Under the pieces are notes generated by a model. The model saw only the letters and a list, made by a program, of their open reading frames with translations, made no database searches and was not told the DNA's origin. Of a DNA stretch of 64,000 nucleotides, positions 41,398 to 55,782 are shown in pieces (positions within the stretch are counted from its first letter, which is position 1; every line of letters begins with the position of its first letter). Position numbers and translations under genes: made by a program. Origin of the DNA: Glandiceps talaboti (taxonomy: Eukaryota; Hemichordata; Enteropneusta; Spengelidae); assembly GCF_964340395.1 (NCBI RefSeq), contig NC_135550.1:10406408-10470407 (forward strand), in the 5' to 3' direction.

Positions 41398-44275
41398 CAA
41401 ATGTGCTGGAGTTTTTTTCATGGGTTGTAGTGAAATACCTAGCAATCAATATTTCATTTTCTATATATTGTAATTATTTTCAATTGAAATACTTGTTAAG
41501 CTTGAGGAGAGCAAGCTGGAAATCTGTTGTTACACATTTGTTTATATTATTGGGGTAGTGCCAGTGGTATAAAAATTTTGTTCTGCTTGAGGCAAGTTAC
41601 ACTTCCAAATATTCAAGGATGTCATACTATTTTTTTTATCAAAAGTAAGTTATGTAGGTATGGTGCCTTTCTTTAGAAATGAGCATTTTCTCAGGACAGT
41701 AATCATCAACTCATATGGTACGGACACCTCCCACCTATTTGGCATAAATTGTCTTATTTTAAAAAAACATCCACAGTTGGCCATATATGTGTTCAGATTT
41801 GTACAACAATACATTATCACCATTTTTAATAGCAGTAGTAACTACAAATGCTTCTATGATTGGTCAGTCTCATGATAAGATGTTAATTTTTAAAGGAGAG
41901 TCTATAGAACACGAGTATAAATTAAGTTAGTTTCAGATTCAGATTCAGAATTACATTCACATTGGAGGACACTGTGAGACTAGTTTAATATTGAGCCTCG
42001 GGTTCAGTCTCATATTCGGGAAATCATGGTGTATTCCAACAAAATTCATCAAACATGAAAGAATACCGTAGACTTAAAAGGAAATGGTCCAACTTCTCAC
42101 CCAATATAAATGTTACTTCCACAGGTTTTTTTTAAAAAGATTAAAAACTTTCTATTAACGTCTGTACACCGGTACATCATTGGAATAGTGCCTACCAACA
42201 AACATACACCAGCTGAACTTTGACCTATTCTTGGTGACAACCTTTTTAATATCTCTATTTTTATGTAATACTTCCCTGTACAAGCTGAGACATCCTTCCT
42301 CTCCCATCAAGTGGGTGTGAAGAGGGGACATTTCCTCTAGCCCAATAGTATAATTTCTTCTGTGACTGCTTTTGTTGGGGGCAAGCGTGATGAGACTAAA
42401 TGAGGCTGAATCGGAGACTATCTATACAAGGCTGAATCCGAGACTGATTCTGAGACTAGATTTATATACATCTCTAGAACAGATAGGTCACATGGGGTAC
42501 TAGATCGACAACATACGTAACTAAAACATTTCTTTTGCTTTTGGAAACTTTTGATCATTTCAGCTCCAAGATTTAGATTGACAAATATGTAACAGTTGAA
42601 AATATGAATGAGATGATGATGATGATGATGAAGTCTGATTTGTTAAAAAATGAACTGAAATTATAAAAACAACAACAACAACAACAACAGTATAGTTATT
42701 AAGAACTTTTGACAAAACTTGGACACAAATTTTATTGAAATTCTTCTTGGGTACATAGAGGTTTGGCTTCAGATATGAATTTATAGAACATTACCTGTGT
42801 TAGACTATATGATATGCTGTGTTGTGGCACCCTAGTACAGGACACTCCTTTCAGAAAGGGGCTCAGAATCCAAGGGTGTGCCCCAACACAGCGTACCTCA
42901 CTGACATGTGTAGACACTTTGATCAAACATTGCACAGAATCAAAATAAACTAGCAATACATTACAGAATTGGATGGCGTTTTTATTTGTACAAAGATGGA
43001 TGTGTATGAACACAGTATGATAGACACATGTAATGGTGGCGTGACATTCAATGGCTGCATCCTATGTGGGCTGTATTATTTATTTATTTTTTTTTTTACA
43101 CATTTACGAAAACATTTTGAACAAAACTGGAAGTAACAAAAATATTGTAATATTTTGACACATTAAAAATCAATCCTGTTTATGTATTATTTTGTTGAAA
43201 GAAAATGTAGCAGGTAATTACAATGTTACTGCTGAGATTATGAAAATGTAACAGTTAATTTAGGACCATGTTAATACCTCTGAGATTCTGTGCACTGATT
43301 CTCTGAAATGTTGAGGTAGTCTACAACGCACATTTTGGAAGGAAGGAGAGGAGTTTGAACACTGATAAAAAAAATCTTTCATTAAGAATTCTTTCATATT
43401 GATTGGCTTTCACCTGCTCAAAACTCTTGTTAGAACATTATTTTGTGCAGGTAAATAAAATTCTAAAAAGTTATTGTTTGAATAACTGAATCAGTGAGGT
43501 CACCAAAACAAGTCTCCATTGGAGCTAAGTGACCCAGATGGGAGTATGGAAAGCGCCCTCTGGAGAATTCTAAAAGATTCTTATACATCCTAGTATTGGA
43601 TTACAATACAATAATGGCAGTGTCACCTGCAAGGTCTAGTTTTTACTTGATGCAGTTCTTTGTTTGGTCTATATACAGGCAAGTAATAATATTAGTAACT
43701 TCAAATTTTCTCAAAACATAGTCTATACAAAAAATATTCTCTACACAGCTGTTACCAAGATATCCACAGTATACCTCAAATAGAATTGACAGTACATTAA
43801 CAGATTTCCATTTTATGAAAGAGCTTCAAAGAGCTAGGTCTTCCCAGCATGCATTGGGACAACAGGCAGATGATGTCATCATTCTCCCCACACACACTAC
43901 CTCCATGATGTCATGGTCGGGCACTTCATAGGATGGCATGAATATGATTTCTCTCTCTCTGATAAAGGTATTGACATTGCTTGCTCCTTAAAACCTTGAA
44001 TGTCTGGTGAGATGTATAATTCTCACATAAGTCACATCAAACATGCTATTATTGGTAGAACACCCAGTAGTAGGAGGTGGCAAGATGGTTGCATTAAAGC
44101 ACAAACTGAGTTTCTACGACTTAGGGCATAATTTTTTTCTGCAGTATAATGATTGTATTTTGATCACTGAAATACATTCAAAGATGTATATTGAGAGAAA
44201 TCAAACCTGATATTTAGGAATAATACATAAATACTTCCATGATAACTAGATCTTATTCCCCAATACTTTTCTTCA

Positions 44276-44376
44276 TTCAGCCAAGGAAAACACGAGTGAC
44301 CTAAGGGGGCTTTGACACTACGAGTCGCTAGACAAGTAATGATAACCCTTAGGTCACAAGTTTTTTTCCGGCTGAA
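44276..44376. mobile_element. Foldback element, about 100 bp
   Basis: The left end TTCAGCCAAGGAAAACACGA then GTGACCTAAGGG pairs with the right end CCCTTAGGTCAC then TTTTTTTCCGGCTGAA. The arms are about 30 bp with mismatches around a short centre. Only one copy was seen. Confidence 0.7.
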
Positions 44377-44955
44377 AAAAAAATATTGGAGACTAACATA
44401 ATCATACCAGCGCCAGTACTATGAAAGAAAAATCGGGGGAAGTAATGACAATTTTGAATGTTTTGACTCATATTTCGAACACAACAGAAGCAGTTATGTA
44501 GACACGTGTTGTCATGACACAGAAGTGCGCTGTCGTTACATAGAACAACCAGAGTATATATTCAGTATTTTTTGTTCAGCTTGGCTCATGCATGGTATAA
44601 AATTTGTTATATATATATATATTAAAATATCAAGGAAACCGCTCGCATCAAGTTTGCACACGTTGCCAGAATACAATTTCAGCGCTATCGAAGACGTGCA
44701 TCAACATTAACATTCTACTAGCATAGTTTAATTACTGTTTTTATGTATAACTATTTTCACTCGAGTCAAATAGCTTATCAACTCTGCTTGTGACACTTAA
44801 ATATACATAACATTCATTTGTCAAATTTCTTCACTGAGAGGAACTATCTACAATGTACTGTGACATATTTGAGGTATACTAAGTGTACTATATCTGATGT
44901 AAGATACTTTATGGATAATTACTGCATGGAAACAGCTCTAACTTATGATAAGATT

Positions 44956-45135
44956 GACATTTATTGGACACGATGCTACCTTCTGGTAGGAAACTTTATG
45001 GACATTTACTGGACACAACACCCACCTTCTGGTAAGATGTTACCGGTATATTGACATTTACTGGACACAACACCCACCTTCTGGTAAGATGTTATATGGA
45101 CATTTACTGAAAACAATTCTACCTTTGTATTCATC
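44956..45135. repeat. About 46-bp tandem repeat, four units
   Basis: Units contain GACATTTACTGGACACAACA followed by CCCACCTTCTGGTAAGATGTT. Intergenic. Confidence 0.85.
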
Positions 45136-46448
45136 TAACTATAAAACACAAGTGATACATGACATTAAATATTTACAGGTTCAAACTTTGACAATTGAAA
45201 AAAAAAAAAAAATGCTGTACATTCCAGAAAACTCTCTAGAGAAGCTAATTTTCTTTACACATCATTGGATTTTTTTCATCAGTTTTTAATAAAACTAAAA
45301 GTACTGATAGCAAGATGAACAACTCTGTATGCCAAAAAGATGATGAATAATTACATGAAATGGATAACCTTGATTATGAAATAATTCTTTCATTTGGCAA
45401 AAAATCATGCTGTTTACAGCTGACACAAGGTTGGTGCGTAGTTTCACTCATATGACACAATTTTTTTTTGACATAAAGACAGACACATTTCAAGCTGACT
45501 TCTTTTCCTTCTCTGTGTCCAGATTAACAATAAAAGAGGTACTAAATACATAGCAGGACCATATACCTATTCGATTCACATCAACAAGTGATTAAGCTTT
45601 GCTATTCTTTTAGAGTGCAGTAGAAACAGTTTCTGCTGAAATGATTTCACATGGACTTGAGGACTTTTAACAACGTCAATTGTTTACTTAACTACTGATA
45701 AGTAACATGACTACTTGTTTGTGTGTCTACATCCCAACTGTGCAGCTACATTGTTACAATTGTTTATTTTGGGTTCGAAGCTGTCTGCGTTTGTGTAAAA
45801 AAAATGATGTGTCCCATCAGTCAAAACACCATACCAACCCTAATCCTGCTGTATGTATATTACTGAAATCAACATATCCTCTCCATACTTGATGCCAGCA
45901 TTCACAGTTAATGTATTATTTACTAAATCATAACTAAGTCATCGATGCCATTCAGTTACTTGTCACTTCACGGCTAGAACTGAAAAATGAACATCCCCCC
46001 ATGTATCATTTCAAATTTAGCTTTCTGAAAAGATTTCTTACTAACGTGTTTTCATTTTCAGCTAATCATACATTTTGACGTTTAACCCTTGAAAAACAGA
46101 CTAATGTTTATATGTATCAAAAATGCTGATTATGGAATTCTTGGCTGAAAGATTAGTCTTCATTTCATTGCATTGCATTTGAATTAAAAATTGGCAGCTT
46201 GTCTTTTAAAGGAATATAAAACACTTAGAATGGTGTTCTTTTTTTGGATGGGGTGATAAGTAGATCAAATGTATATTTAATTCTCATGCCATAGGGTTAT
46301 TGTGTAGGATATCATACTATTTCTAATTTTGTCTCATTTGTTTATTACAGAATTAAACGTATCAAAACTGAATTATATAGAAAACTATCACTTTTCCAAC
46401 ATCCTTTAAAATGCTTAGAACACATATGTGTTTTTAGGCACATGTATG

Positions 46449-46450
<2 letters not shown>

Positions 46451-46497
<47 letters not shown>

Positions 46498-46503
46498 ACA
46501 CAC
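46451..46503. repeat. (CA)n microsatellite
   Basis: CA dinucleotides in the intergenic region downstream of AIDA. Confidence 0.92.
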
Positions 46504-47649
46504 ACTCATATATGCATATTTATGCACATATACGGACACACATATACTAATTCATATGTATTCACACATTATTTTTATGGCCCTAAATAACATCGATTAT
46601 TAATAATTATTTCCAAAATTGGCAGAAAGTTAATGTAATGGTTTCTCTCTAAAGATATAACAATTGGGACTGTATTCTTTGTTAACTATAAAATACGACG
46701 TAAAATCACAAACAGATGCAGTAAAATTTCAACCACATTTCGTATTTCAGCAAAATTAGTTTTAACATCGGAAACGACGTAGGATATTGACAGACGCATA
46801 CATTATACAAAACTAAACCACAGCACAATAACTTGGAACATTACATACAACTTTTAAAAAACATTTACATTAAATAAAATCTTGTTCAAAAAAGGAAGAA
46901 ATACTCTTTGTTGATTTTGAGAAAGGCCTTTCTTGAAATATCTTCAGAAACCGATGCAATCATTTGTACATTTTTGAAATCATGTACCCGTCTCCACCTT
47001 ATTCCTGTATAATTGCTGTCTTCTCCACTAGATACAATGAGAGTGTACCATCTTACAGGAAAAATAGGGTAGACAAGTTCAAGAGCTTGGTTGTATGACC
47101 AGTTACCCCACTTCCCCCACCTCCTGTATAGTTGCCCAGTCTTTCCACTTGATACAATATGACTGTACCAACTATCAGGAAAAAATAGGGTAGACTGTGT
47201 GAGGGTAGCTTTATTTATTTCTATGTTTCTCATGACCCAACTGACCCTATGTCTATGGAATCAGACTGAAATTTCTCTTAAATACTGCCCTCTATGGCAA
47301 GATCAGAAAAAATCACAACATCATTGATGGTGGTATCGGTAAGACAAGTACAGTGTATATGTCCGCATGAAAGTCATCGTTTATTGTGAGACTTTTATGA
47401 ATCAAATGGTTCATAGCTTCCTTCTGACTTTAATTGTCATTTCCAAGTCAACCAGACTATAAAAATATGATTATAAATTGAAAATATCAGCAACATGTAC
47501 ATAAGCCTATTTTTCTCTCTTTTTTCGTTACTTACACCAACCTGACCCATCACTTTTAAGATGTCCCGGTGAGAAACACAGAAATAAATATGGCTGCCTT
47601 TAGATGGTAACTCAAGATGCTTTGTAGTATAACTTGGTTAGTAGTCGTT

Positions 47650-48754
47650 CTACTCAGTATGAAGTATCAGGAAAAGGTGAAGATACAATTGTTTTGATGT
47701 CAGAAGACTGAGCTTCTTCCTCTTGAAGTCTGTGGGCTTCTTGTACCTGTAGCAGACAGATAAATGATAAAAGACAAAGACATTCCGTTTACTAAATTGT
47801 GAGTTAAGAATCACTAACTGGGCCAAATTGTGGATTCTGGCACAGTATATATTCTGAGAAACCACATCACTGAATTGTTAAGGAAGAATGTAGCCTTGCT
47901 GCTAGACCCCTTGGGCTATTCTGCTCACTGTGAAGGTGGCTGAAGGTTGTTAGTGAGGGCAAATTTCATGTTTTGCGCAACCTTATATCCAAGCAGCAAG
48001 ATTGAAACAGAAAATATATACAAATAAAGTATAATTAATGATTATATGAAATGTTGTCATAGAGTTTTATTTCTCTCTATTCACCCAAGTGCAGGTAAAA
48101 AGTGTTCATATGGCAAATAAACATATGATTTTGCTTCCTGCCTGCTTCCGGGCAATCATCCCCCACCCCAGCCCTGCAAGCATGGCCATGTTACTGGCTA
48201 ATTGGCAGCATTGTACAATGGGTAATGTGATTGGCTAATTGGCAGCATTGTGCAATGAGTATTCCGATTGGCTAAATGGCAGCATTGTGTAATGAGTATT
48301 CCGATTGGCTAAATGGCAGCATTGTGCAATGAGTATTCCGATTGGCTAAATGGCAGCATTGTGCAATGAGTATTGCGATTGGCTAAATGGCAGCATTGTG
48401 CAATGAGTACTGTGATTGGCTAATTGGAAGCATTGTGCAATGAGTACTGAGATTGGCTAACATAGGGAAGAGACAAAACACTGCGCTACTACTTACAATT
48501 CAATAACACAGGCACCATTTCTAATTTCATCCAGCTCCATGAAGGCAAAACATTTAGTGCTGGTAAACTTCTTCTTTGGTTTGTAGTGCTTGAATTCAAA
48601 AAAGATTGCTGTACCTGTAATGACATCAAAGAAGGACAAGTTGTACACCTGTATACTTCTCTCCTAACAACAGTATACTGCTGTATTTAAACCTGCACAT
48701 GATATAGTACACACACACTACAAACTATACACTGCACACTATGCAAACATGTGT

Positions 48755-48840
<86 letters not shown>

Positions 48841-49518
48841 ACTAGCTCTCTCACTCATCAAAAAGTAAAACAGTGTATTATTCAAGTTCACAGTTACACA
48901 TGCTACATTATAGCTACACCTCTAGCCAGTACATTAGTTACCATCTAACTATTTAGCCCTATAGGAGTTACAGTATTTTGCCATTAGTTTATCCATAGGA
49001 GAACAAATGACAGATCATCTTTACAAATATTCACACCTAGCAATGTACAAGTCTGACAACATACAAACATTACACTATCATCTGCACAACACACATACCG
49101 GTAGTACTTACCTTTTGGTAATTTTTCTATTGGCTTTTGAACTTCTAATTCTGTGTCAAAATTAATGTAGAGATCTTCTTTACTGATGGCAACTGGTGTT
49201 TCTTGTACGGATGTAACATCTACACCACTTAAGTCTATGTACAGATAAAACAGAGAACATGTCACATGATAGAAGTTATTCATATTGACTGATGGGCTAC
49301 ATTGGAGGTATATGTTCTACTTTTTCTTCCCCCATTTGTGCCTATTATTCATAAGCTGATTTGTTCATTGTTATACCAGCCAATGTAAATGCTAAAAGTC
49401 AAAAGCTTGCAAATTGTTTGTGATAGAGTACTCGAGTACTGAAATCAAAACCACCCCAATGAAATCATTTTGATATGGGCATTGAAAATTTAATTGGCTC
49501 CGACTAACATCTATATAT

Positions 49519-49586
<68 letters not shown>

Positions 49587-49866
49587 TGTGTGTGTATGTG
49601 TGTGTACGTACGTACGTACGTACGTATGTATGTATGTACGTACGTACGTACGTACATATGTATGTATGTAGGTATGTATGTATGTACATGTATGTATGTA
49701 TGTATGTATGTATGTATGTATGTATGTATGTATGTATGTATGTACGTACGTACGTACGTACGTATGTACGTATGTATGTATATATGTATGTATTTATGTA
49801 TGTATGTATGTATGTATGTATGTATGTATGTATGTATGTACGTACGTACGTACGTATGTATGTATG

Positions 49867-49900
<34 letters not shown>

Positions 49901-50278
49901 TGTATGTACGTACGTACGTACGTACATACGTACGTACTTACATACATACGTACATAAAGACGTGTGGGGGTGGGGAAGGGGTAGGACCAACTTCAATTAT
50001 GCCAGACAACTGGGTTTTCTTAAAATCCTAATCCAACATATGACTTTAAACACATATATAATATTCAACTTATTCCTGATGTACCAAGACTTTGATCTTA
50101 AATTGTAATTGTTTAATACGGCTACTATTAACTCAAACTGACTGTACCTTACCTTTGACACTAACGGTAAAAAAAGGATCAACATGTGAAGCTGCACCTT
50201 TGAGACCAATCTTCTCAATTCGTATGGTCAACAACGTCATGCCTGGTTCATGTGGAATTCTGGGTAAAAGATTGCCGG
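47650..50278 (-). CDS. AIDA: AIDA exons 7-10, C2 domain
   Basis: Exon 7 (50278-50153) encodes GNLLPRIPHEPGMTLLTIRI then SHVDPFFTVSVK. Exon 8 (49234-49112) encodes DLSGVDVTSVQETPVAISKE and DTELEVQKPIEKLPK. Exon 9 (48614-48497) encodes GTAIFFEFKHYKPKKKFTST and AFMELDEI. Exon 10 (47746-47650) ends LYLHLFLILHTE plus TAG. The fold is the lipid-binding C2 type characteristic of AIDA. Key residues of the family signature are intact. Confidence 0.96.
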
Positions 50279-52220
50279 CTAGAAGAGAATGAGTTTATAA
50301 TATCATTATCAGATGACTGATGACCAAGGAATAATGAAAACTTGGTATAAGATTTGTAGCTAACTATACAACAATAACACAAACACATTTAGAGTACCTC
50401 AGTAGCCAGATGAGAATGTTATCCAAAGTGTGAATGGCAACAAAAAGTGTTAAAAAGTGACTGCTAGCAACATAAGACAAGTGGTTGCTCTGTAAGGTAT
50501 GGAAAAAATGTGACTGGGTTTTCTGAGGGTTGATACAAGCAAGTGCGTGGTCGATTAAGGTTTGACTGTATGTGATGACATAGGTACTGGTACTATTGCA
50601 GTACTTGCTACTATTACTTTTATTTACACCTGATACTACCCCCTTGTAACTACACCAAGTACTAGAACTTGATAATTACACCTGGTGCTTACACCAAGTA
50701 CATGAACAAACACCTGGTACTACCACCTGGTACTACCACCTGGTACTACCACTTGGTACTACCTCCTGGTACTACCACCTGGTACTACCACCTGGTACTA
50801 CCACTTGGTACTACCACTTGGTACTACCTCCTGGTACTACCACTTGGTACTACCTCCTGGTACTACCACTTGGTACTATCCCCTGGTACTACCACTTGGT
50901 ACTACCTCCTGGTACTACCACTTGGTACTAGCCCCTGTTACTACCACTTGGTACTAGCCCCTGTTACTACCACCTGGTACTAGCCCCTGGTACTACCACC
51001 TGGTACTACTACCTGGTACTACCTCTTGGTAATATCACCTGGTACTACTACCTGGTACTACCACCTGGTACTACCCCCTGTTACTACCACTTGGCACTAG
51101 CCCCTGGTACAACCACTTGGTACTACCACTTGGTACTACCTCCTGGTACTACCACCTGGTACTACCCCCTGGTACTACCACTTGGTACTACCCCCTGGTA
51201 CTACCACTTGGTACTACCACCTGGTACTACTACCTGGTACTACCACCTGGTACTATCCCCTGGTACTACCACTTGGTACTACCCCCTGTTATTACCACTT
51301 GGTACTACCCCCTGGTACTACCATTTGGTACTACCCCCTGTTTATACTACCACCTGCTACTACCCCTTGGTACTACCCCCTGGTACTTCCCCTTGGTACT
51401 ACCCCCTGGTACTTCCCCTTGGTACTACCCCCTGGTACTTCCCCTTGGTACTACCACCTGGTACTACAATCTGTATACTTACATCTGTATGATGATGTAG
51501 GTACTGAACTTCTTATACTGGTTATTGTAGAACTACCACCGCTACTTTTACTACCACCTGTGGCTCCTAAATTACTAACTTCCTCTTCCTCTTCTTCTTC
51601 TTCATCTTCAACATCAAGGTCATTAATTTCACCCTTTTCAAGCATTGGTGGAGGCCTGAAACAAGACAACACCCATAATGTTGAAGCCATGTTTTTTTTT
51701 CAAGCTTTCAAGTTAGCATATTTGTCTGCTTCTCTCTCTCTTTTGCCATGCTAGAGTTCCATTCAGGAGTGTGTTAGAACTTTAGATGAAGGTCTCCATT
51801 TGTTCTTTTATTCTTAAGTCTAAATTTATATGCTTGAACTATATGTGTGAGCCAATGCCGCAGTATTTCTCTTCAGTGTTAAAGTTGATTGTGTTTTAAA
51901 GTCCTTGATGAAGCATACTTTGATGTGACACCTGGTTGGATGTTTACAGACATTTTTGTATTCATTTATTGCAGATAATTATGCAAATGTCTTCTTCTTG
52001 AAAAAAGTCAGCTGAGGTGTAAAACTAGTCAAAGATGCTAGCCATTTTTGAGTACATATTAAGTCATTTACAGTGCAGGTTAAAATAGATTATGCAAATG
52101 ACATGATATTTCAGCCATCGAATTAGGTCTTCCGTTTTAGGAAATCAATCTCCAGCAGTAAAATCACAACTATATAGTATCACAAAAATATAGTATCTTT
52201 TGTATATGATTTTTTTTTTT

Positions 52221-52266
<46 letters not shown>

Positions 52267-55200
52267 TCTGTCTCTCTGTCTCTCTGTCTCTCTCTCGCTC
52301 TCTCTCTCCCCCCCCCCCCCCCCCCCCCCCAGTACTACACAACCTTACCTGAGAGGTGTTGATGGAACAGATACTGGGAATTCTGGCTGAGACCGACTTA
52401 GAAGACCTTGTAACACTGTATTGAAACAAGAAATAAAGGACAAGTCAACATTAATCACTTTCTGTTCAGGAAATTATGCTTTACACATGACAAACTGACC
52501 AAATTATCTTTCTGAAGAATCATCTATTTAAATACATCACCATCTAGGATATATCTTTATATTGTCATTTTAGAAGACATATTCATGATTAAGTGAGTGT
52601 GTGTGTGTGTGTGTGTGGGGTGGTGGGGTGGTGGGGAAGATTAGAAATATAGAAATATAAATATAAATATATTAAAATAAGCCACTAGTATGTTAATCAG
52701 TTTATTTGCTGAAAATTGTAAATGTGCTTATTTCTGTCAGTGTTCAAAACTACATAGAGTCCTCATAAAATTCCAGATCCTTTGTAACTATTTGATGTTT
52801 GAGAAAAGTACTTCATCCTGCTTTTCCTAAAGTGTCTAATCCCTTCTCAATCTATCTTGATTTGCATAATAAAACATGATCTATTCAAATGCAATTGAGC
52901 CGACAAATACATCCTATCAGTGAGGACATATTTTACAAACCTGTTAACATTCAATTACAAAATGTAGTCTAAATATCTGCTTAGCTACTACGCCCTCTAG
53001 TGGCAGTGAGTGAACAAGGCTAGAGGTTCTAGTTGAAAGTGCTCAGTAATGCTTTTGTATTTGCAGTTGTGTGAAATTGGTAGAAATAATTTTAAGCATT
53101 TAAAGTTGTTTACTAGTATGTTACTTTCATCTTTCTTTGAATTACTATCAGCAGTCGAAACACATTTTTAGGTTTTCAATGTTCAAACTTTTTTTGCAAT
53201 TCAAGTTATTTTGAAGAAAATTTTGCTTTTGAAATGTATACTCATGTATTGAAGTTTAGTTTACCCCTTTCAGGACTAGAAACTTTCCCGCCAAAATTTT
53301 TGAACAAAAATTCTTGTCTCTCTGTAATTTTTGGAGAAAGATCAACTTTATTTTAGACCAGAATTCAAGAAATATTACTTCCCAATGAAATAATATTCTT
53401 AAATTTTAGAAAATGTTCTTACAATCAAGTTTCTATTTATTCCAATATCGTCTCTAGTCATGAAAGGGTTAAAGAAACCAATACACGTCAAGCTGAGACG
53501 ATGACATCATCAGCCTCAGTCTAAATCAATATCTATTTTGAATAACTCTGCTACTGATGGCCATTGTTGGCAGCAATATTTCATTTCAAAACAGGAGTAA
53601 ACCACAGGTCAGAGTTGACAGACAGCAAGATCATATAACAAAGTGTAACTGCCTGTTTGATAAAAAGAGACATATTTTCATGTGCCTGTAAGATAAGTCG
53701 TGTTGTTCCGCCCTCACCAGCACGAGAGGGGTTGACCGATGTGTGAGGACGCCCTGCCATGGTGTACCTAACCTTACAGACCAATTTTGATGCTGATATA
53801 CAGAAATACTGCATTGAGCACTTTGTATGGATGTCTACTGTCACATGTTATGAATTATTTATCAGGAGTCTTTCGTCCTGGGACTTCTTTTGAGTGCATC
53901 ACTAATACTGACTCAAATGACATACACTAATATCTAAATGACGGTAAAGACCTAAATTCATTCTATACTCACATCAATTTTAGGTTTTATAAATGTACCA
54001 GGCAGTTACAAATTCCACATAATTTACACATGGATATTAAAATAAAAAATACAGAATAGGGTTTTTTTTAAAAAAAGAGGTAATATTCAAATCTATAATT
54101 CTGGAAAACTCAAATATTTTATTATAGATATTATCAATGTGGATTTAAGCTTTTCTCTCTCCTTTTTTCATGTCCTTAAAAAATTATACAATTAATTTTT
54201 TTTAAATACAGATTTAACAATACAGTTCAAATAAACTAATTTTTTGTTTACAAAAAATTACAAAATTGGACACTTTTTTTAATTTTAAATAAAAATTGTC
54301 AATGATTAAACAAATGCTGGAAACATTTAAGAGATTGAGCCTATGCAGAAAATGTACAGTACACTGAAAATAAATTATTCCTGTGACGAACTCATTTTTG
54401 GAATTTATGTGTATGAACAAAAAATTCCAAAATTTGAAAAACTCAAAAAAAAAATTGAAGAGGTCCTCATAATCAAACACTGACTGCATTATTCAGTTGT
54501 ACTGAATATATGCAGAGTAGAGTATGCTGAAGATAAAACTGCCATTGGTGTGATACAGAGTGATATACTTTGGTTGGGTGTGGTCCCCACATTGTGTTGA
54601 CATAATGACACTTCAAGGTACCCAGAAGGTTATTAGATACACAGCTATAAATAGATACAGCTAGATTGTTTATTGCAGCCGTTGTAGGATAACATAGAAC
54701 TCAATAAATGTCAGTTTTTTTAGACAAAAATTATCATTTTCAAAGATCAATAAGACACAGCAGTGTGATGATTTCCCTATGGGTTGTGGAATGGAGGGAC
54801 AAAATCATTTGAATGCAAAAAAAAACGTTCCTTGTTTTCAGAAACTGCCTAAGAATTTTTCCATTTTTCCCTCTTTTCAATTTCTAAAAATGCAAAGGTG
54901 GGAAAGTATGAAGTTGTTTTCATCAAATGTAGGTAATTATTTTTAGTATTTAATGATCAATTTTTGGAAAAGTGTATAAGGTCACCCAGGCAATGATTCT
55001 AATTACAATTCTCTCAAAATCTTGATGCTTGACTGGGTTAGGTTTTAATTAGCCCGAAAACTTGGCTTTATGACACAACATGTTGGCTTTTTCAAACGAC
55101 ATTTCCAGCCATAATAGCCAAGTCTCTGGGCTAGTTTTAATCAACTATGCCTTTCTAACTTTCTATACAGTAAGACACTAATTCTGTACGTACCTGATTC

Positions 55201-55718
55201 AACCCTCTTCAAACTTTCCAAAGAGAACCCTTCTACTGCATGTGGTGACTGTTATAGAAGTAAACAGTGAGAGAGACAAATATGTAATTACTGTGCTCAT
55301 AATTTTGAAATAAAATTACAGTAAATTTTGTGACATTACTTTGCAATATTAATATTTCATCGCAACAAAATATCAAATTAAGTTTAACACAGCTGGCTGA
55401 AGATAAAGGTGGGCCTTGGCCATGTTTATATTTCTCATGACCCAGACCAACCCTTAGGACTATATATCTTATCTCTTGAATTTGACCCAAAACAAAGATA
55501 AAATTAACGTCCTCAATGACCGAATTACAAAAAACTACAACTCCACTCATCGTATCGATGGCAACCCCACAAATGCATAGGTAAAAATTGTAATTTATCA
55601 ATGAAATTCAAGACTTTTGATAAGCCAAATAATTATCCCCTTGATTTTATTATCATTTCTGAGGCATCCAGGCTATTAATTATCACATAGCTATTGAAAA
55701 GCATCATCAACATACATT

Positions 55719-55782
<64 letters not shown>

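Larger units (their letters stand above)
40473..47649. other. Intergenic region between the downstream calpain and AIDA
   Basis: About 7.2 kb where the 3' ends of two convergent genes face each other. It contains the copy 2 inverted-repeat element, a foldback at 44276-44376, a 46-bp tandem repeat near 44956-45135 and a CA repeat (46451-46503). TTTATT at 47380-47385 could be the AIDA poly(A) signal (AATAAA on the minus strand), giving a UTR of about 270 nt. No conserved coding sequence was recognised. Confidence 0.5.

Noticed and set aside
41200-41558. Overlapping frames of 81 and 90 codons on opposite strands
   Set aside because: Both are produced by the inverted-repeat element at 41242-41397.
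49504-50108. Overlapping frames up to 194 codons on both strands
   Set aside because: Compound GT/GTAC/GTAT microsatellite. No non-repeat coding sequence beyond it.
50669-51754. Plus-strand frames of 104-190 codons rich in Leu, Pro, Gly, Thr, Trp and Tyr
   Set aside because: Product of the 13-bp minisatellite, and antisense to the clear AIDA exon 6.
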